In this document: one piece after another, positions 31,441 to 44,090 of the stretch
Position numbering within the stretch: position 1 is the first letter of the stretch
Layout: every line of letters starts with the position of its first letter
Origin: Prosopocoilus inquinatus
Taxonomy: Eukaryota; Arthropoda; Insecta; Coleoptera; Lucanidae
Assembly (NCBI GenBank): GCA_036172665.1
Contig: CM069877.1
Span: forward strand, 11,738,501 to 11,802,500
DNA length: 64,000 bases
Direction of reading: 5' to 3'
Position numbers and translations under genes: made by a program
Notes under the pieces: generated by a model
Seen by the model: the letters and a program-made list of their open reading frames with translations, nothing else
The model's database searches: none
Told to the model about the DNA's origin: nothing

Positions 31441-34400
31441 AAAATTAATAGGTACTACTCAATTTGGCTGTGTTGGTTCGTCCTCGGGCTCGCTTGAGTT
31501 CAGTTGTATTAGACTTGAATTCCAATTTTAAGTTCCGAGTATTTTTAATTTTGAGATTTTTGCGTTTTCACTTTCGAAAGTGTGTTAATTTTAATTTAAT
31601 TCGAGTTTTAACTTTCTTGTTCTTATAAATGTTTACACCTGCACATTTCTTGAAACTAGATTTAGTTTCCCTTCAAGTTCAGTTTTCTTTATTAATTTTT
31701 TTGGTTTAAATTTTTTTGTTTTAATTTTTTGCTTTTTAATCTTACGCGGCTTGCGTTGAACTTAGGTTTCGATTCAATTTCAAGCATTTCCAATTTTGAG
31801 ATTTTTATTTTGTTAACTTTTGAAATTCTAATTTATTTTGCCTGTTAAGTTTCTCGAGATTTGAATTTCTTTCGAGTGTTGGTTAACAACTTTTCGAGTT
31901 TACTATTAATTTCTTACTTTTTTGTTTTCCAATTTTTTCTTAATTTCAATTTTTAATTATTAGAGTTGTTTTTTTTTTTTTACTCAGTTTTAGTTCTGCT
32001 TTTATATTTTTTAGTTTAAATTCATTTGTTTTAATTAATCAAGTTTTATTTTCGTGCTCGGATTAGGTTTTGAGTTCAATTGGGTTGCGATTGGTTTCGG
32101 TTAAGCTTAAAGTATTTTTTATTTTGAGATTGTTGAGTTTTCACTTTCGTAAGTTTTAATTTAGTTTGTATTTGTATTTTTTGGATGGTGGATCGAGTTC
32201 TTAAAATTTGAATTCTTTTCGAGTGTTCACGTTTCGTTTTAAATTTTTCAATTTTTTTGACCAATCTTTTTGTGTTTAGATTTAAATTCTTAAATTTTTG
32301 TTTTTTAATTCTTTCTTAGGTTAAAATTTTTCATTTTTTAAGTTTTCATTTCTTACTCGGTTTACGATGATTTATTTTTTGCGCGCTTATGTTGAGCTTG
32401 GGTTCGGATTCAATTTTGAGCATCTTTAAAGTTTAAGATTTTTATTTTTTAATTTATGAAATTCTAATTTATTTTCAGCATTAACTTTCAGGAGATTTGA
32501 AATTATATCGAGTGTTAGTTAATTTGTCGTTTTAAATTTTAAACTTTTTAAGTTTAGATTTAATTTCTAATTTTTCTGTTTTTTATTTTTTTTTTTTTAG
32601 TTTCAGTTTTTAATTATTGGAGTTTTCGTTTCTTACTCAGGTCAATTTCGTGTTCAGGCTAGGTTGAGTTCAATTAGATTGTCCTTGGATTCCAGTTAAG
32701 TTTAGAGTATTTTTATTTTGACATTTTTTTTTGAGTTTCTATTTTCATAAGTTTCAATTCAGTTTGTGTTTTAACTTTCAACTAGATTTAATTTCTTGAA
32801 GTTCAGTTTTTGAATTTAGTTTCAATTTTTTTGTTTTCATTTTGTGGGTTTTAATTTCTTGCTCGCCTTGGGTTGAGTTCACTTGAATTGGCCTTGAGTT
32901 CCAATTCAATTTTAAGATATTTATTTTTTAACTTTTGAAATTCTAATTTGTTTTCATTGTTAACTTTCTCGTGGCTTGAATTTATTTGGAGGGTTATTAA
33001 TTTGTCGTATTAAATTTTCAAATTTTTGAATTTAGATTTAATTTGTTACTTTTGTTTTTTTTTTCTTTTAATTTTCTACTAGTTTCATATTTAATTATTG
33101 GAGCTTTAATTTCTTACTCTGCTTAAATTCTATTTTTATATTTTTTTTAGTTTAAATTAATTTGTTTTAATTTTTGGAGTTTTAATTTCGTACTTTTTGA
33201 GTTATAATTTCGTGCTAGGATTAGGAGTTCAATTGGGTCGTGCTTGGATTCCAATTAAGTTTAAAGTATTTTTTATTTTGAGGTTGCATTTCTTGAAGTT
33301 CAATTTTTATTTAGTTTCAGTTCTTTTTGTTTTATTTTTTTTATTTTAATTTCTTGTACGCCTTGGGTTGAGTTCACTTAGGTTGGCCTTAGGTTTCAAT
33401 TTAATTTTGGGAAATTAAGGAAGTTTTAGTTTATTTCGAATGTTAAGTTCTTCGAAATTTGAATTTACTTCGAGTGTTAATTTGTCGTTTTAAATTTTCA
33501 ACTTTTTTGGCCTATATTCTTGCGTTTAGTTTTAATTTCGTAAATTTGCTTTTTAATTTTTTCCTAGGTTTATATTTTTAAATTTTTCAGTTTTAATTTC
33601 TTACTCAGTTTAGGATGAGTTCAGTTAGGTTAGGCTTGGATTCCAATTAAGTATGGTTAAGTGTTTGAGATTTGGAGTTTTAGCTTTTGAAAGTTTTAAT
33701 TAATTACTTAATTTACTTTGAGTTTTAACTTTTTTCTTTTAACATTCCAAATTTTTAATATTTTCTTGAGTTTAGGTTTAACTGCAAGTTCTATTTTTGT
33801 ACTTAAATTAATTTGTTTTAATTTCGTATTTTTCGAGTTCTGATTATGTGCTAGTATGAGGTTGAGGTCAGTTGGGTTGTGCTTAGATTTCAATTAAATT
33901 TTGAGCATTTGTATTTTTTAAAACTTTTAAAAACTTGTCGTTTAAATTTTCTACTTTTTGAGGTTAGATTTTTAATTTCTTAATTTTCTGTTTTTTTTTA
34001 AATTTTTTTTTAATTTCAATTTTTAATTTTTTGAATTTTAATTTCTTACTCGTTTTAGGATGAGTCCAGTTAGAGTAGGCTTTCAGTTTTGAGTTTTGAA
34101 AGTTTTAATTTACTTTTACTATTTTTAAAACATTTTTGTTGTTTCAACTCTTCAAATTTTTGTATATTTTCTTGATTTTAGATCTAATTTTTTCAAGTTT
34201 TCGAAGAAAGAAGAATTCGGTTGAGTTGTGTTTGGATTCCAATTAAGTTTTGGGCATTTTTAATTTTTTTTTCTATCTAGTTCTATTTTTTATTTATAAC
34301 TTCTTTTACTTCCAGTTTAATTTTTTTTAGTTTTAATATCTTGCCTGCATAGGACTTCACTCCGATTAAGTTTTGAGAGTTTTTACTTTTTAAATGCATT
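31440..34400. repeat. T-rich satellite block, inverted relative to 37780-39440
   Basis: Degenerate units repeat text such as GGTTGAGTTCAATTAGATTG, GGATTCCAATTAAGTTTA and GAGTTTTAATTTCTTACTC every 200-300 bp. The complement of the 37.8-39.4 kb text (for example CTTTCGAAAGTG with TTCGAGTTTTAACTTTC) is recognisable. No coding. Confidence 0.75.
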
Positions 34401-34429
34401 TTGAGTGTTTACTCTTATTTTTTTTTTAT

Positions 34430-34480
34430 TATTTTGTTGCAAATCGTTTTTTATGGCGATCGCTGGATGTCGCTACATAT
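34430..34480. repeat. Fragment of a hammerhead-bearing unit
   Basis: TTGCAAATCGTTTTTTATGG joined to CGATCGCTGGATGTCGCTAC. These are the two outer segments of the 312-bp unit with the hammerhead part deleted. Confidence 0.5.
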
Positions 34481-35590
34481 GCTTTTCCCAATTTTTTGGT
34501 TTTGTCTTTTGTTTTCCTACCAAACTGGAAAGAATGAAAGACGCCGACGTCGTTTGCAACTAAATATAAGAGAAAATAAAAATAAAATATATACAACTCA
34601 ATTCCACGCAGCAAAGTTTGCGCGAGGTAAACAACATTACGACTGAAGAACTACCATTTTATTTCCATAATAAATCTAGCAAGATCTAATCTAGGAGGAC
34701 ACGACAGTAAATTCGTTATTCTCTGCCAGAAGGAGAAAAGTCTTATTACAACTTCCACACCTCGTTTTTTAACGTAGACGCCCCAAAATTGAATTAAACG
34801 CGCCAAGTCTCTCTCTATCTTTTTGTGTCTCTCTCTGGTGAATTAAATTAGGGGAGTGCCAAGGAAAAGTTCGAGGGCAATTTAGGGATACACCAAGAAG
34901 GCGTTCGAAGATTAGGTCAACGCTCAACTTTGGTCTTAATGAAACATTTATTTAGGAGGGGATGTACATATACCCAACAGATAGCTAGAATGAAATGAAA
35001 AATTAAAAAAAAAATTGTAAATAAATTTCCTTTGTTAAATTAGCCCATCAATCAATTATTAATTTTGACTTTAGAATTTTGGAAATAAATCAAGAATCAT
35101 TTCAAATAATTTTACTGTTCGGGTATGACAGCTGCAAGTCATTATTAATGAAAATGAAAATTGCGTGTTTGGTTTGCGTCACGTAGTAAAGGAACTTGCA
35201 AAATTCGGAATTTTTGGGGGGGAAAGTAAAACTTCCTTTGTATATTCGATGCACAATTAGATTAGAGCATATAATAATAAATAAACGGACGGGGCCGGCA
35301 AGAGAAGAGCGGCTGCAGTTTATCAAAACAACTCGGCGGAAAATAAAATTCGGGAAAGCCTTGAAATTAATTTTGTTAGGCGCACCGTTATTATGAAGAT
35401 AAATGGCGGAGAGCTAAAAGCGGCGCAAGAAACCACGAATAATAAATAATATATGCCGGCTGGAATGTTACTCCTCCGAAGTTTGCTAATGACTCCGCAA
35501 AGAATGCGGATTCGAATGGTCTCTTAACCTCCTTTTATTTGTTTTTCTAATTAGCTATTTTTATTTGTTTCTTATTTTTTGATAATGCCT
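34481..35590. other. Intronic sequence of mixed composition, no gene accepted
   Basis: Less repetitive than its surroundings, with scattered GC-rich patches (GACGGGGCCGGCAAGAGAAG near 35290). Frames at 34401-34646 and 35102-35396 lack motifs or splice signals. Confidence 0.4.
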
Positions 35591-35599
35591 TTCAAAGAA

Positions 35600-36570
35600 A
35601 ACTTAGAAGAACGCGCAGGTACACATTTGTCATTGTCATATGTCACAGGATTATAGGTTAGGTAAAAACCTGTCAAATTTAACGCAGATGACATTTAATC
35701 ATGACGAAGTTATAGGTTAGGGTTAGATGAGAACCTGTCAAATGAAACCGAGGCGTTATTGTGACACAAGAAGGTTTAGGTTAGATCAACGCCTGTCAAA
35801 CTAGCCCATGTTGTCATTTTAGCACGACAAGGCTATAGATTAGAGGTTAGTTAAAGGCCTGTCAAATTAAGCGCCGGCCTCATTTTATCACGACACAGTC
35901 ACAGGTTAATTGAAAAAAATGTTAAATCAAACGAAGGCGTCATTTAATCGTGACAGAGCTATAGGTTAGATGAAAACCTGTCAAATTAATCTGAGACGTT
36001 ATTTTGACGTACCAAGGTTCTAGGTTAGATCAACGCCTGTCAAATTAATCTAGGATATCACTTTAGCACGACCAGGTTATAGATTAAAGGTTATATAAAA
36101 GCCTGTCAGATTAAGTGCAGGTGACATCTTATCATGACAAAGTCATAGATTAGATAAAAGCCTGTCAAATTAAACGATGGCGTCATTTTTAATCATGACA
36201 GAGTTACAGGTTAGATGGAAATCTATCAAATTAATCTGAGGCGTTATTTTGACGTATCAAGGTTCTAGGTTAGATCAACGTCTGTCAAATTAATCTAGGA
36301 TGTCACTTTAGCACGACCAGGGTATAGATTAAAGGTTAGATAAAAGCCTGCCAGATTAAGTGCAGGTGACATTTTATCATGACAAAGTCATAGGTTAGAT
36401 ATAAACCTGTCAAATTAAACGATGGCGTCATTTTTAATCATGACAGAGTTATAGGTTAGATGGAAACCTGTCAAATTAGTCTGAGGCGTTATTTTGACGT
36501 AACAAGGTTATAGGTTAGATCAACTCCTATCAAATTAATTCAACATGTTACTTTAGCATGACAATATTAT

Positions 36571-36616
<46 letters not shown>

Positions 36617-37040
36617 GTTGGATAAAAACCTGTCAAACTATGTGCAGGCGTCATTTTATCATTTTTACAAAGTTATAGGTTATATAAAAACCTGTCAAAT
36701 TAAACGAAGGCGTCATTTAATCGTGACAGAGTTATAGGTTACATGAAAACCTTTCAAATTAATCTGAGGCGTTACTTTGACATAACAAGGTTATAGGTTA
36801 GATCAACGCCTGTCAAATTAATCTAGGATGCCACTTTAGTACGACAAGGTTATATATTAAAGGTTAGATGAAAGCCTGTCAAATTAAGCGCAGGCGTCAT
36901 ATTATCATGACAAAGTCATAAGTTAGATAAAAACCTGTCAAATTGAACGAAGGCGTCATTTAATCATGACAGAGTTATAGGTTTGATGGGAACTTGTCAA
37001 ATTAATCTGAGGCTTTCTTTTGACATAATAAGCTTACTGT
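35600..37040. repeat. 60-bp satellite in a roughly 245-bp four-unit higher-order repeat
   Basis: The basic unit is TATAGGTTAGAT(N)AAAACCTGTCAAATTAA plus a variable part ending in GACAAAGT or GACAGAGT. The distinctive subunit CTGAGGCGTTATTTTGACGT starts near 35991, 36236, 36481, 36762 and 37007 (about 245 bp apart, more across the TA run). Other positions carry TCTAGGATGTCACTTTAGCA, GCGCAGGCGTCATTTTATCA and GAAGGCGTCATTTAATCATG in fixed order. Confidence 0.9.
36572..36611. repeat. (TA)n microsatellite inside the 60-bp satellite
   Basis: About 20 uninterrupted TA units break one higher-order repeat and lengthen its period from about 245 to 281 bp. Confidence 0.95.
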
Positions 37041-37640
37041 TTAAATCATGACAATATTATTAATTTAATTAATTTTGTCATGACGTTATTAATTTAATTA
37101 ATTTTATCATGACATTAATTTAATTAATTCTATCTGACATTATTAATTTAATTAATTCTATCTGACATTATTAATTTAATTAATTTTATCATGACATTAT
37201 TAATTTAATTAAATTTATGTGACATTATTAATTTAATTAATTTTGTCATGACGTTATTAATTTAATTAATTTTGTCATGACGTTATTAATTTAATTTAAC
37301 ATTATTAATTTAATTATTAATTTAATTAATAATGTCATGATAAAATTAATTAAATTAATAATGTCAGATAGAATTAATTAAATTAATGTCATGATAAAAT
37401 TAATTAAATTAATAATGTCATGATAAAATTAATTAAATTAATAACGTCATGACAAAATTAATTAAATTAATTCTATCTGACATTATTAATTTAATTAATT
37501 TTATCATGACATTAATTTAATTGATTTTATCATGCCATTATTAATTTAATTGATTTTATCATGCCATTATTAATTTAATTAATTTTATTATGACGTCATG
37601 ATATTATTAATTTAATTAATTTTGTTATGATAATTTACTT
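37041..37640. repeat. Array of about 30-bp units, TTAATTTAATTAATTTTATCATGACA
   Basis: ATTAATTTAATTAATTTT followed by (A/G)TCATGACATT repeats from 37060. The orientation flips at about 37310-37470 (AATGTCATGATAAAATTAAT) and returns at 37480-37625. The TTAATTAA core is itself palindromic, so the block can fold extensively. Confidence 0.92.
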
Positions 37641-37779
37641 TTTGGTTTCATGAGGAAGCTATTTTCTAATAGAATCGATTTTAACATTTTTAAAAATATT
37701 TTGACATTTGTTTTTTGACAAATCCTGATATTAACTGACATTAATGATTAATGTAATATCAGCGATAACAGTTGTTAAT

Positions 37780-39440
37780 ACTCAAAATAAATTCAATAAA
37801 GCTTAATAAAAACGCACAATAATTAAAAACTTTCAAAAGTTAAAATTCAAAAATTTGAAAATTAAAAATTAAATTATTACAATCATTACAAATAATTAGT
37901 AATAAATACTTTTTTAATATTAATAATAGTTTAATTGAAATGCAAAATCAATCCATTTGAATTCATTAAACTAATTTAAAATCTCCAGAAGTTGAAACTC
38001 AAAAATTCCAAACTTAAAAATACTCAAAATTCAATTGAAACCTAATTGAACTCAGTTTAAATTTAAAAAAAAAAATTAAGACTTAGACTTAGAAGTTAAA
38101 ACTCAAAAAATTAAAAAAAATAAATCCAAACTGAAAAATAATTGAAAATCTAATATATTTAAAAAATAGGACTTTAAGAAATTAAATCTAAAATAAAAAA
38201 AAATGTGTAGAATTTTGAGAACTTGAAAGTGCAAAAAAAGTTAAAACTTTCAGGAGCTGAAACTTCAAAACTAAGAAATTAATTAAAAAAAAAAAAAAAC
38301 TGAACTTGAAGATAAATTAAATCTAGTCTCAAAAAATATGTATAAAAATTTAAAAGATCAAAATAGTTAGAACTCGGAATAAATTAAAATACTTTCGAAA
38401 GTGAAAAAAATCTCAAATTTAAATATACTCAACACTCAATTGGGATCCAAGGCCAACCCAACTGCACTCAAATTAGCTCTCGCAAGAAGCTGAATTCAAA
38501 AAAGTATAGAAGTATAAAATTTGAAAGTTTAAGAGGAAAAGAAAGTGAAAAAGCAAACTACATTAAAATTTCAACAGTTAAAACTCAAATTTAAAAACAC
38601 TCAATACTCAATTGGAATCAAAGTCTAAGTCAGCCTAATCCGAGAAAAAAATTAAAACTCAAAAGTCAAAAATAGAAAGTTAAGAAATTAAATCTAAAAC
38701 TCAAAAAATATTTAAAAAATTGAAAATCGCATGATTAAGAAAGAAAATAAAGGATAGAACTTTAAGAAATTGTCTGTATACTCAAAAATATATTTAAAAA
38801 ATTGAAAATCGAATCCAAATTATAAGAGCAAAAAAGTTAAAAGTCGGAATAAATTAAAACTCTTTCGAAAGTCAAAACTCAAGAATCTCAAATTTAAATA
38901 TACTCAAAATTCAATTGGGATCCAAGTCCAACCTAACTGCACAATTTATCTCAAGCAAGAGGCTGAACTCGGAAAGTATAGAAGTATAAAATTTGAACAT
39001 TAAAAGGACAAAAAAGTGAAAACTCAAACCATATTAAAACTTTCAACAGTTAAAACTCAAATATCTCAAAATTAAAAAGACTCACTACTCAATTGGAATT
39101 AAAATCTAACTCAACCTAACCCGAGAAAGAAATTAAAACTCAAAACATTAAACTAAAAAAATCAAAAGTAGAAAGTTAATAAATGAAATCTAAAACTCAA
39201 AAATATTAAAAAAAAGAATTGACAATTACATTATTAAAAAAGGAAATAAAGAATAGAACTTTAAGAAATTGTCTGTAAACTGAAAAAAAAATATTAAAGA
39301 AATTGAAAATCAAATAAAAATTATACGAATGAAATGTAAAAACTCAAAAATACTCAAAACTCAATTAGAACCGAATTCAACGTGATAACCTACACCTAAA
39401 TCAAAACTCAACTACATAAATAAAAAGTAAAACTCAAACG
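37780..39440. repeat. A-rich satellite block, period about 475 bp
   Basis: CAATTGGGATCCAAG recurs at about 38437 and 38912. Surrounding text (CTTTCGAAAGTGAAAA, CTCAAATTTAAATATACTCA, AAGTATAGAAGTATAAAATT) is shared by both units. It is the complement of the 31.4-34.4 kb block. Confidence 0.8.
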
Positions 39441-40430
39441 ATTTCATCGATTTTCTTCTTCAAACACAACAGTGATTTGTTCTTAAAGCTTTTCGATTAC
39501 GGTTACAAAGAGCAGCGCCATCTATGACCGAATTGACGGAAGTAATTGCAGTTTAGTTCCAACGTTAAATTTCACTTACTCAGCAGAATAGTTTTACGAC
39601 AGTGCGCCACTGATTTTCATGCTATTTAATTTGTTTAATTTTATTCAAACACCGCATTTTTAAGTTTCATTTAAATACACAAGCAAGTCGGCGAAGTTGC
39701 ATATACTCCCGATGCGACGTCGACTCGAATGTCCTCGAATGCTTAAAACCCACCCTATTTTTTAGTATAATATTTAATTGTAACTTCATCGCTCCGTATG
39801 CAGAAAACGAAGCATTTTCGGCCTCACGTTCACAGGAACTCTTTCGCTTAAAATCGTCACAAGAATCACCCCCTCATTTTTTTATAGTCACTAAGTTACA
39901 GCCTGTATATAAAACGAGTGAATTACTTATTTTATGTACAGGGTGTAACTTAACGATTAGAGAAAAAAATTGAAGGGCGATTCCTCAGCTGGTTTTAAGC
40001 AAATAAGTTCCTGTAAACGCTTGGCCGAAAATGCTTCCTTTTCGATATACAGGGTGTTAAAGTTTAATTTTTATTTCAGTGAATTACTCGATGCAATAAT
40101 AGAAGGTACTTAACTACATATTATTATTACTATTATTAACTGTTTGAGTTACGACGCCGATGGAGGTATTGAATCTAAAAGTGATAGTTTGAACATCAAA
40201 GGCGCCGACATGAATTATGTGGTTGGTTGAGTTCAACTGTAACTTCCTCCGTTTATTTTACAGCCGAATGAAATCGTTTTCGGGGGGCAAATGTTTACTT
40301 TTTATTTAGGTTTTAATTAAGTTTCCCTTTCGCGTTTCCCGCTTCCATTTCCATCCCATCACGAATGCAACTAATGGAAACGAGAGAGGGAATATTGCGC
40401 CGGCTTAGTTCCGATGATAATAACTGTAAA
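39441..40430. other. Intronic sequence with ACAGGGTG-type repeat ends
   Basis: GCGCCATCTA occurs at 39515. TGTACAGGGTGTAACTTAAC (39935) and ATACAGGGTGTTAAAGTTTA (40047) are ends of the abundant ACAGGGTG class. No gene. Confidence 0.5.
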
Positions 40431-40680
40431 ACGTGATTGCGTGTTTTATGCCAGTCCGGGGCTGGGTTCGCCCTCCCCCCCGAAAAAATAAAATCCCGTT
40501 CATCGAGCGGCGGGGGCGGGCGCGGGCGCGAGCGCGCTCGATTTCATCCTCGGGCCCTTTAAATCCGGTCGTAAAAGCGTCTGGGCCCGGAGCTGCCGCA
40601 ATTGTCCTCGTTTTGCGCCAGTGAACGTTCTTCGTGCATTGAACCGATCCGGCCGAGTTCATCTGATTTTGTTCCGCAGG
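40431..40680. promoter_or_regulatory. GC- and CpG-rich island within the giant intron
   Basis: A stretch of more than 50% GC including CGGCGGGGGCGGGCGCGGGC and GCGAGCGCGCTCGATTTC in a roughly 30% GC environment. Open frames exist on both strands but are Arg/Pro-rich and without motifs. It could be an internal promoter or enhancer; this is inferred from composition only. Confidence 0.35.
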
Positions 40681-40794
40681 AGGGATGATTTTTTTTTTAT
40701 GCAGGGGCATCCGGACGAAATTAGGGCAAATTGCTTTTGGAATCGGACGATACGGTTTGAATCGCAAGATAAAAACCGAGCAGAGCTGAACAGA

Positions 40795-40860
40795 AATTAT
40801 AGGATGGGAGAAAATGTACAGGGTCTTCCCCAAGAAAATGTACAGGGTCCCCAAATTCAG
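40795..40860. repeat. Short direct repeat AAAATGTACAGGG
   Basis: GAAAATGTACAGGGTC occurs twice, 24 bp apart, a minimal example of the ACAGGGT class. Confidence 0.6.
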
Positions 40861-40979
40861 ATGATTTCACTTTTAAATCTTTCATGAAGATGACTATAAT
40901 CACTCATTTTATTTAAAGTCGTTAAATATTACACTTATATAGCGTATCGAGGAGGAGTGATTTACAACCGATAATTAAA

Positions 40980-41900
40980 ATAATTAGTAGAAAAATAAAT
41001 TCAATATCTATTCATTCTAACTCAACCCAACATAACTCCATTCAAGTAAAAAATGAAGAAAGAGGAATATAAAAAAGGAGAAGTAAAAAAATCAAGCTCA
41101 ACAAATCTCAAGGTCAACCCAATTCGACTGAACTGAACCTAATTTTTACTTTTAATTTTTTGCATGTTTAAAATTTTGCTTCAATTGAATACAATTAATT
41201 TAATTTAATTGTATTTAATTGAAGCAAAAAATTAAAAGTAAAAAATTAAGTTCACTCGAAGCCTTGCATTTGAAATTAAGCGAAAAATTAAAAATGGGTT
41301 GGCCTGCATTTTCGATTTTTTGTTTTATTTTAGATGCAGTGCTTCAACTGAACCTAATTTCTTACTTTTAATTTTTTGAATTTTAATTTAATTTGATAGT
41401 ATTCAATTGAAGCAAAAAAGTTAAAATGCAAATAATTAACATTTTTTTGCTTCAATTGAATACTATTAAATTAATTGTACAATTAATTTAATTGTAGCAA
41501 AAGAAATTTAATTGAATTAATTAAGTTAAATTAATTGTATTCAATAGAATACAATTGTATTAATTGTACAATTAATTTAAAATGCAAAAAATTAAAAGCT
41601 TCAATTGAATACGATTAAATTAATTGTATTCGATTGAAATAAAAAATTAAAAAGGCAAAAAATTAAAAGTAAATAATTAGGTTTAGTTCAGTTGAATTGG
41701 GTTGACAATTAATTTAATATAATTGTATTCAATTAAAGCAAAAAATTAAAAAACGATTCTCGGCCAATGGCCAGAGTCAACCCAGCAACTGAACTCGATT
41801 TTATTCAAACCGAGCAAAATTAAAAATTAAAAAACAATAAAAGTACTAAAGAAAAAAATGAAATGAAAAGAGTTTTTCAAAGTCAACCCAACCTAACTGC
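40980..41900. repeat. AT-rich repeat with ATTGAAGCAAAAAATTAAAA and TTGTATTCAATTGAA palindromes
   Basis: ACAATTAATTTAATTGTATT and TTCAATTGAAGCAAAAAATT recur in both orientations from 41170 to 41760. Flanks carry the TCAACCCAATTCGACTGAAC core of the window-wide AT satellite. Confidence 0.8.
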
Positions 41901-44090
41901 ACTCAACGTAATTCCATTCAACCCAAGTTAAAAATTTAAAACAAATATTACATTTTTTGCACTTCTTTTTCCTTCGCGAATAATTATAGTCGTCGTTTGC
42001 TTTTCTCTGCAATTTGCAAAAAATTTCATTTAAATTTATTTAAATAAGTAATATGATAAGGGTTGATAAAAATCATTATTTTTTTAAAACACAAAAAAAC
42101 CACGATATTTTTCTAAATATTATGATTTTTAATTTTTATTATTTTTTAAAAGTATTTATTAATTTTTATACAGAAAATGCAATAACTGTTATTAACAATA
42201 ACGACAAAAATCAACTGCCTCGTATAAATGATTTCTGCATTGCAAAAATTGAAAATTAAGTCGACTGTATGTCCGACAGCTTCTTCTATATGCATGCGAT
42301 TTTTCCATGAAACTTGTTAAGTCTCTAGTAATATTTTTGTGACACGGTGTATTAACAATATAAATATTTTGAAATTACTAATTATTAATTTAAATTAAAA
42401 AAAAATCAGTTGATTTAAATCGTGATTAATTAAATTATAATTTAAATCAACTAAATTAAATCGCGGTTATGATAGTGATTTGTGTTTGTTTCTTGGTTTT
42501 TGTGAAGTTGGAATTATTATTAGTCTTGAATGTTTGTTTTCAATTTGTTTCGAGTTCTTTTCTTGTATGATCGTCTTTTGTTTTTCTTACTTTTTCTTTC
42601 GTACTCTCTTCTTACTGTCAATAAACGTTTTCGGTTTTTTTTTAATTGCTTACATTTTTTTCCGAAATCAAATAATTATAATTTCTTTAGAAGTTTTAAT
42701 TTTTCCACTTCGATCGTGTGTCTGGGTCATCAAAAATGTTTTTGTTTTGTTTTTTTTTTTTGTTTCTGATTGTTCCTCTTTTCTGTCTTTGTTTTTGTGT
42801 CTTCAATTATGATAATTGCATTTTTTTTAAATAACTGCTGATACTGTATTCTCGCAAAATGTAGCGATTATTTTTTATTCTCCCTTTTAATTTTTTTAAT
42901 TTGTAAATTTCATTTTCAATGTTTATTATTATTATCTAATTATTTTTTTGAGAAATTTTAAATCTGATTTCTTTTTTTGATTGATTAGAAGCAACGGTGT
43001 AAAGATTCGATATGTAGATATTCAAAGTTTTAATAGAAAAATTAAATGTCACGATTAAATAACATTATAATATTACAATGATTTATAACGTGTAATTATA
43101 ATTGGGTCAAGGTTATCTAGCAAGGCGGAGCGTTTCGTCGTGCTTCTTAGAATTTTGCACCCGGCACGGCACTTAATGCAACATTCATCTGTCGGAGACT
43201 GCGATCGAGTGCGATATGAAATCTAATTAATTCTTTTCTTTAAGGGTGTTATGGCTTAACAAATACCACACCTAAAGCCCCACTTGAGGGGTAGCACAAG
43301 CAGAAATTAAGATTTCTAGTGCAACTTCTTTATGACCTATGCTAAAAGTGGGCGTTCGTTCCTTGTCGAAAATTAATATTTTCGCCTTCTCTCTCCCGAA
43401 TAATTAGATTTTTGTTTTATTTAACGCTGTAATTTTATCTAGAAGTTTTTGGTTAATATTTTAACAAATTTCATTCTTTTCGTTACGTCGAGAAATTATT
43501 TTTTTTTAACGTAATTGTATTCGAATTAAATTTCACGATTTTGTTTATTTTTTTAAATAAAATCTTTTTAAATTATAATCTGATTTTTCATGTTTTTTTT
43601 TATATTCTTGTATTTTAAATTTTCGAAAGTGTTGTAAAGTAAATTTTACCTTGTTTTTAATGTCCTTATATTTAAAATTTTGGGCATTTTTATTTGAGAT
43701 TATTCTCGTGAGAAAACTTTCCATTTTGAAGTCCAGGGAAAGCCGAGAGAGAAAAGGACGAAATATTTTCGATAATTCTGAAAATACAGATAAATAGCCA
43801 TTCGAGCAACCGTGGAAAACAAGTTTGAAAATCGATTTCTGGCTTTGTGGCTAGACCAGTTTACGTTAGGAACAAAAATTGAAATCCAAATTTGTACGGC
43901 TTGTTTTAAAGAATTGAGGACAAAAAGGGATGAAAAATGGTTTTCCAACCCCGTCCGTACGGTCTTTGCAACGGGACGAATCAGTGTGAACTTTGCCAAA
44001 ATTTGAAAGTAAAAAAAATTATTAAAATTTATACTTGGATTAAAATCAACTTATTGTACTCCATTCTATACGAGTAATTTTTGTTTAAAT
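41901..44090. other. AT-rich intronic sequence, no gene accepted
   Basis: Long T runs. 42480-42990 resembles the T-rich ATCGTCTTTTGTTTTT text of 7 kb. 43090-43340 has more even composition (AAGGCGGAGCGTTTCGTCGT) without a gene. 43700-44006 is open on both strands (99 and 64 codons) and looks like a dispersed repeat rather than a gene. Confidence 0.45.

Noticed and set aside
35600..37040. Possible CRISPR-like array (regular short repeats and variable segments)
   Set aside because: The variable segments themselves recur in fixed order and the host is a spliced eukaryotic genome; this is a higher-order satellite.
40405..40854. 149-codon minus-strand frame, the longest in the window
   Set aside because: It follows the GC-rich island (few stops by composition), is Arg/Pro-rich without motif, and overlaps equally open plus-strand frames.
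43700..44006. Frames open on both strands (99 and 64 codons)
   Set aside because: No splice signals, no recognisable domain, sense and antisense equally good; more like a dispersed repeat.
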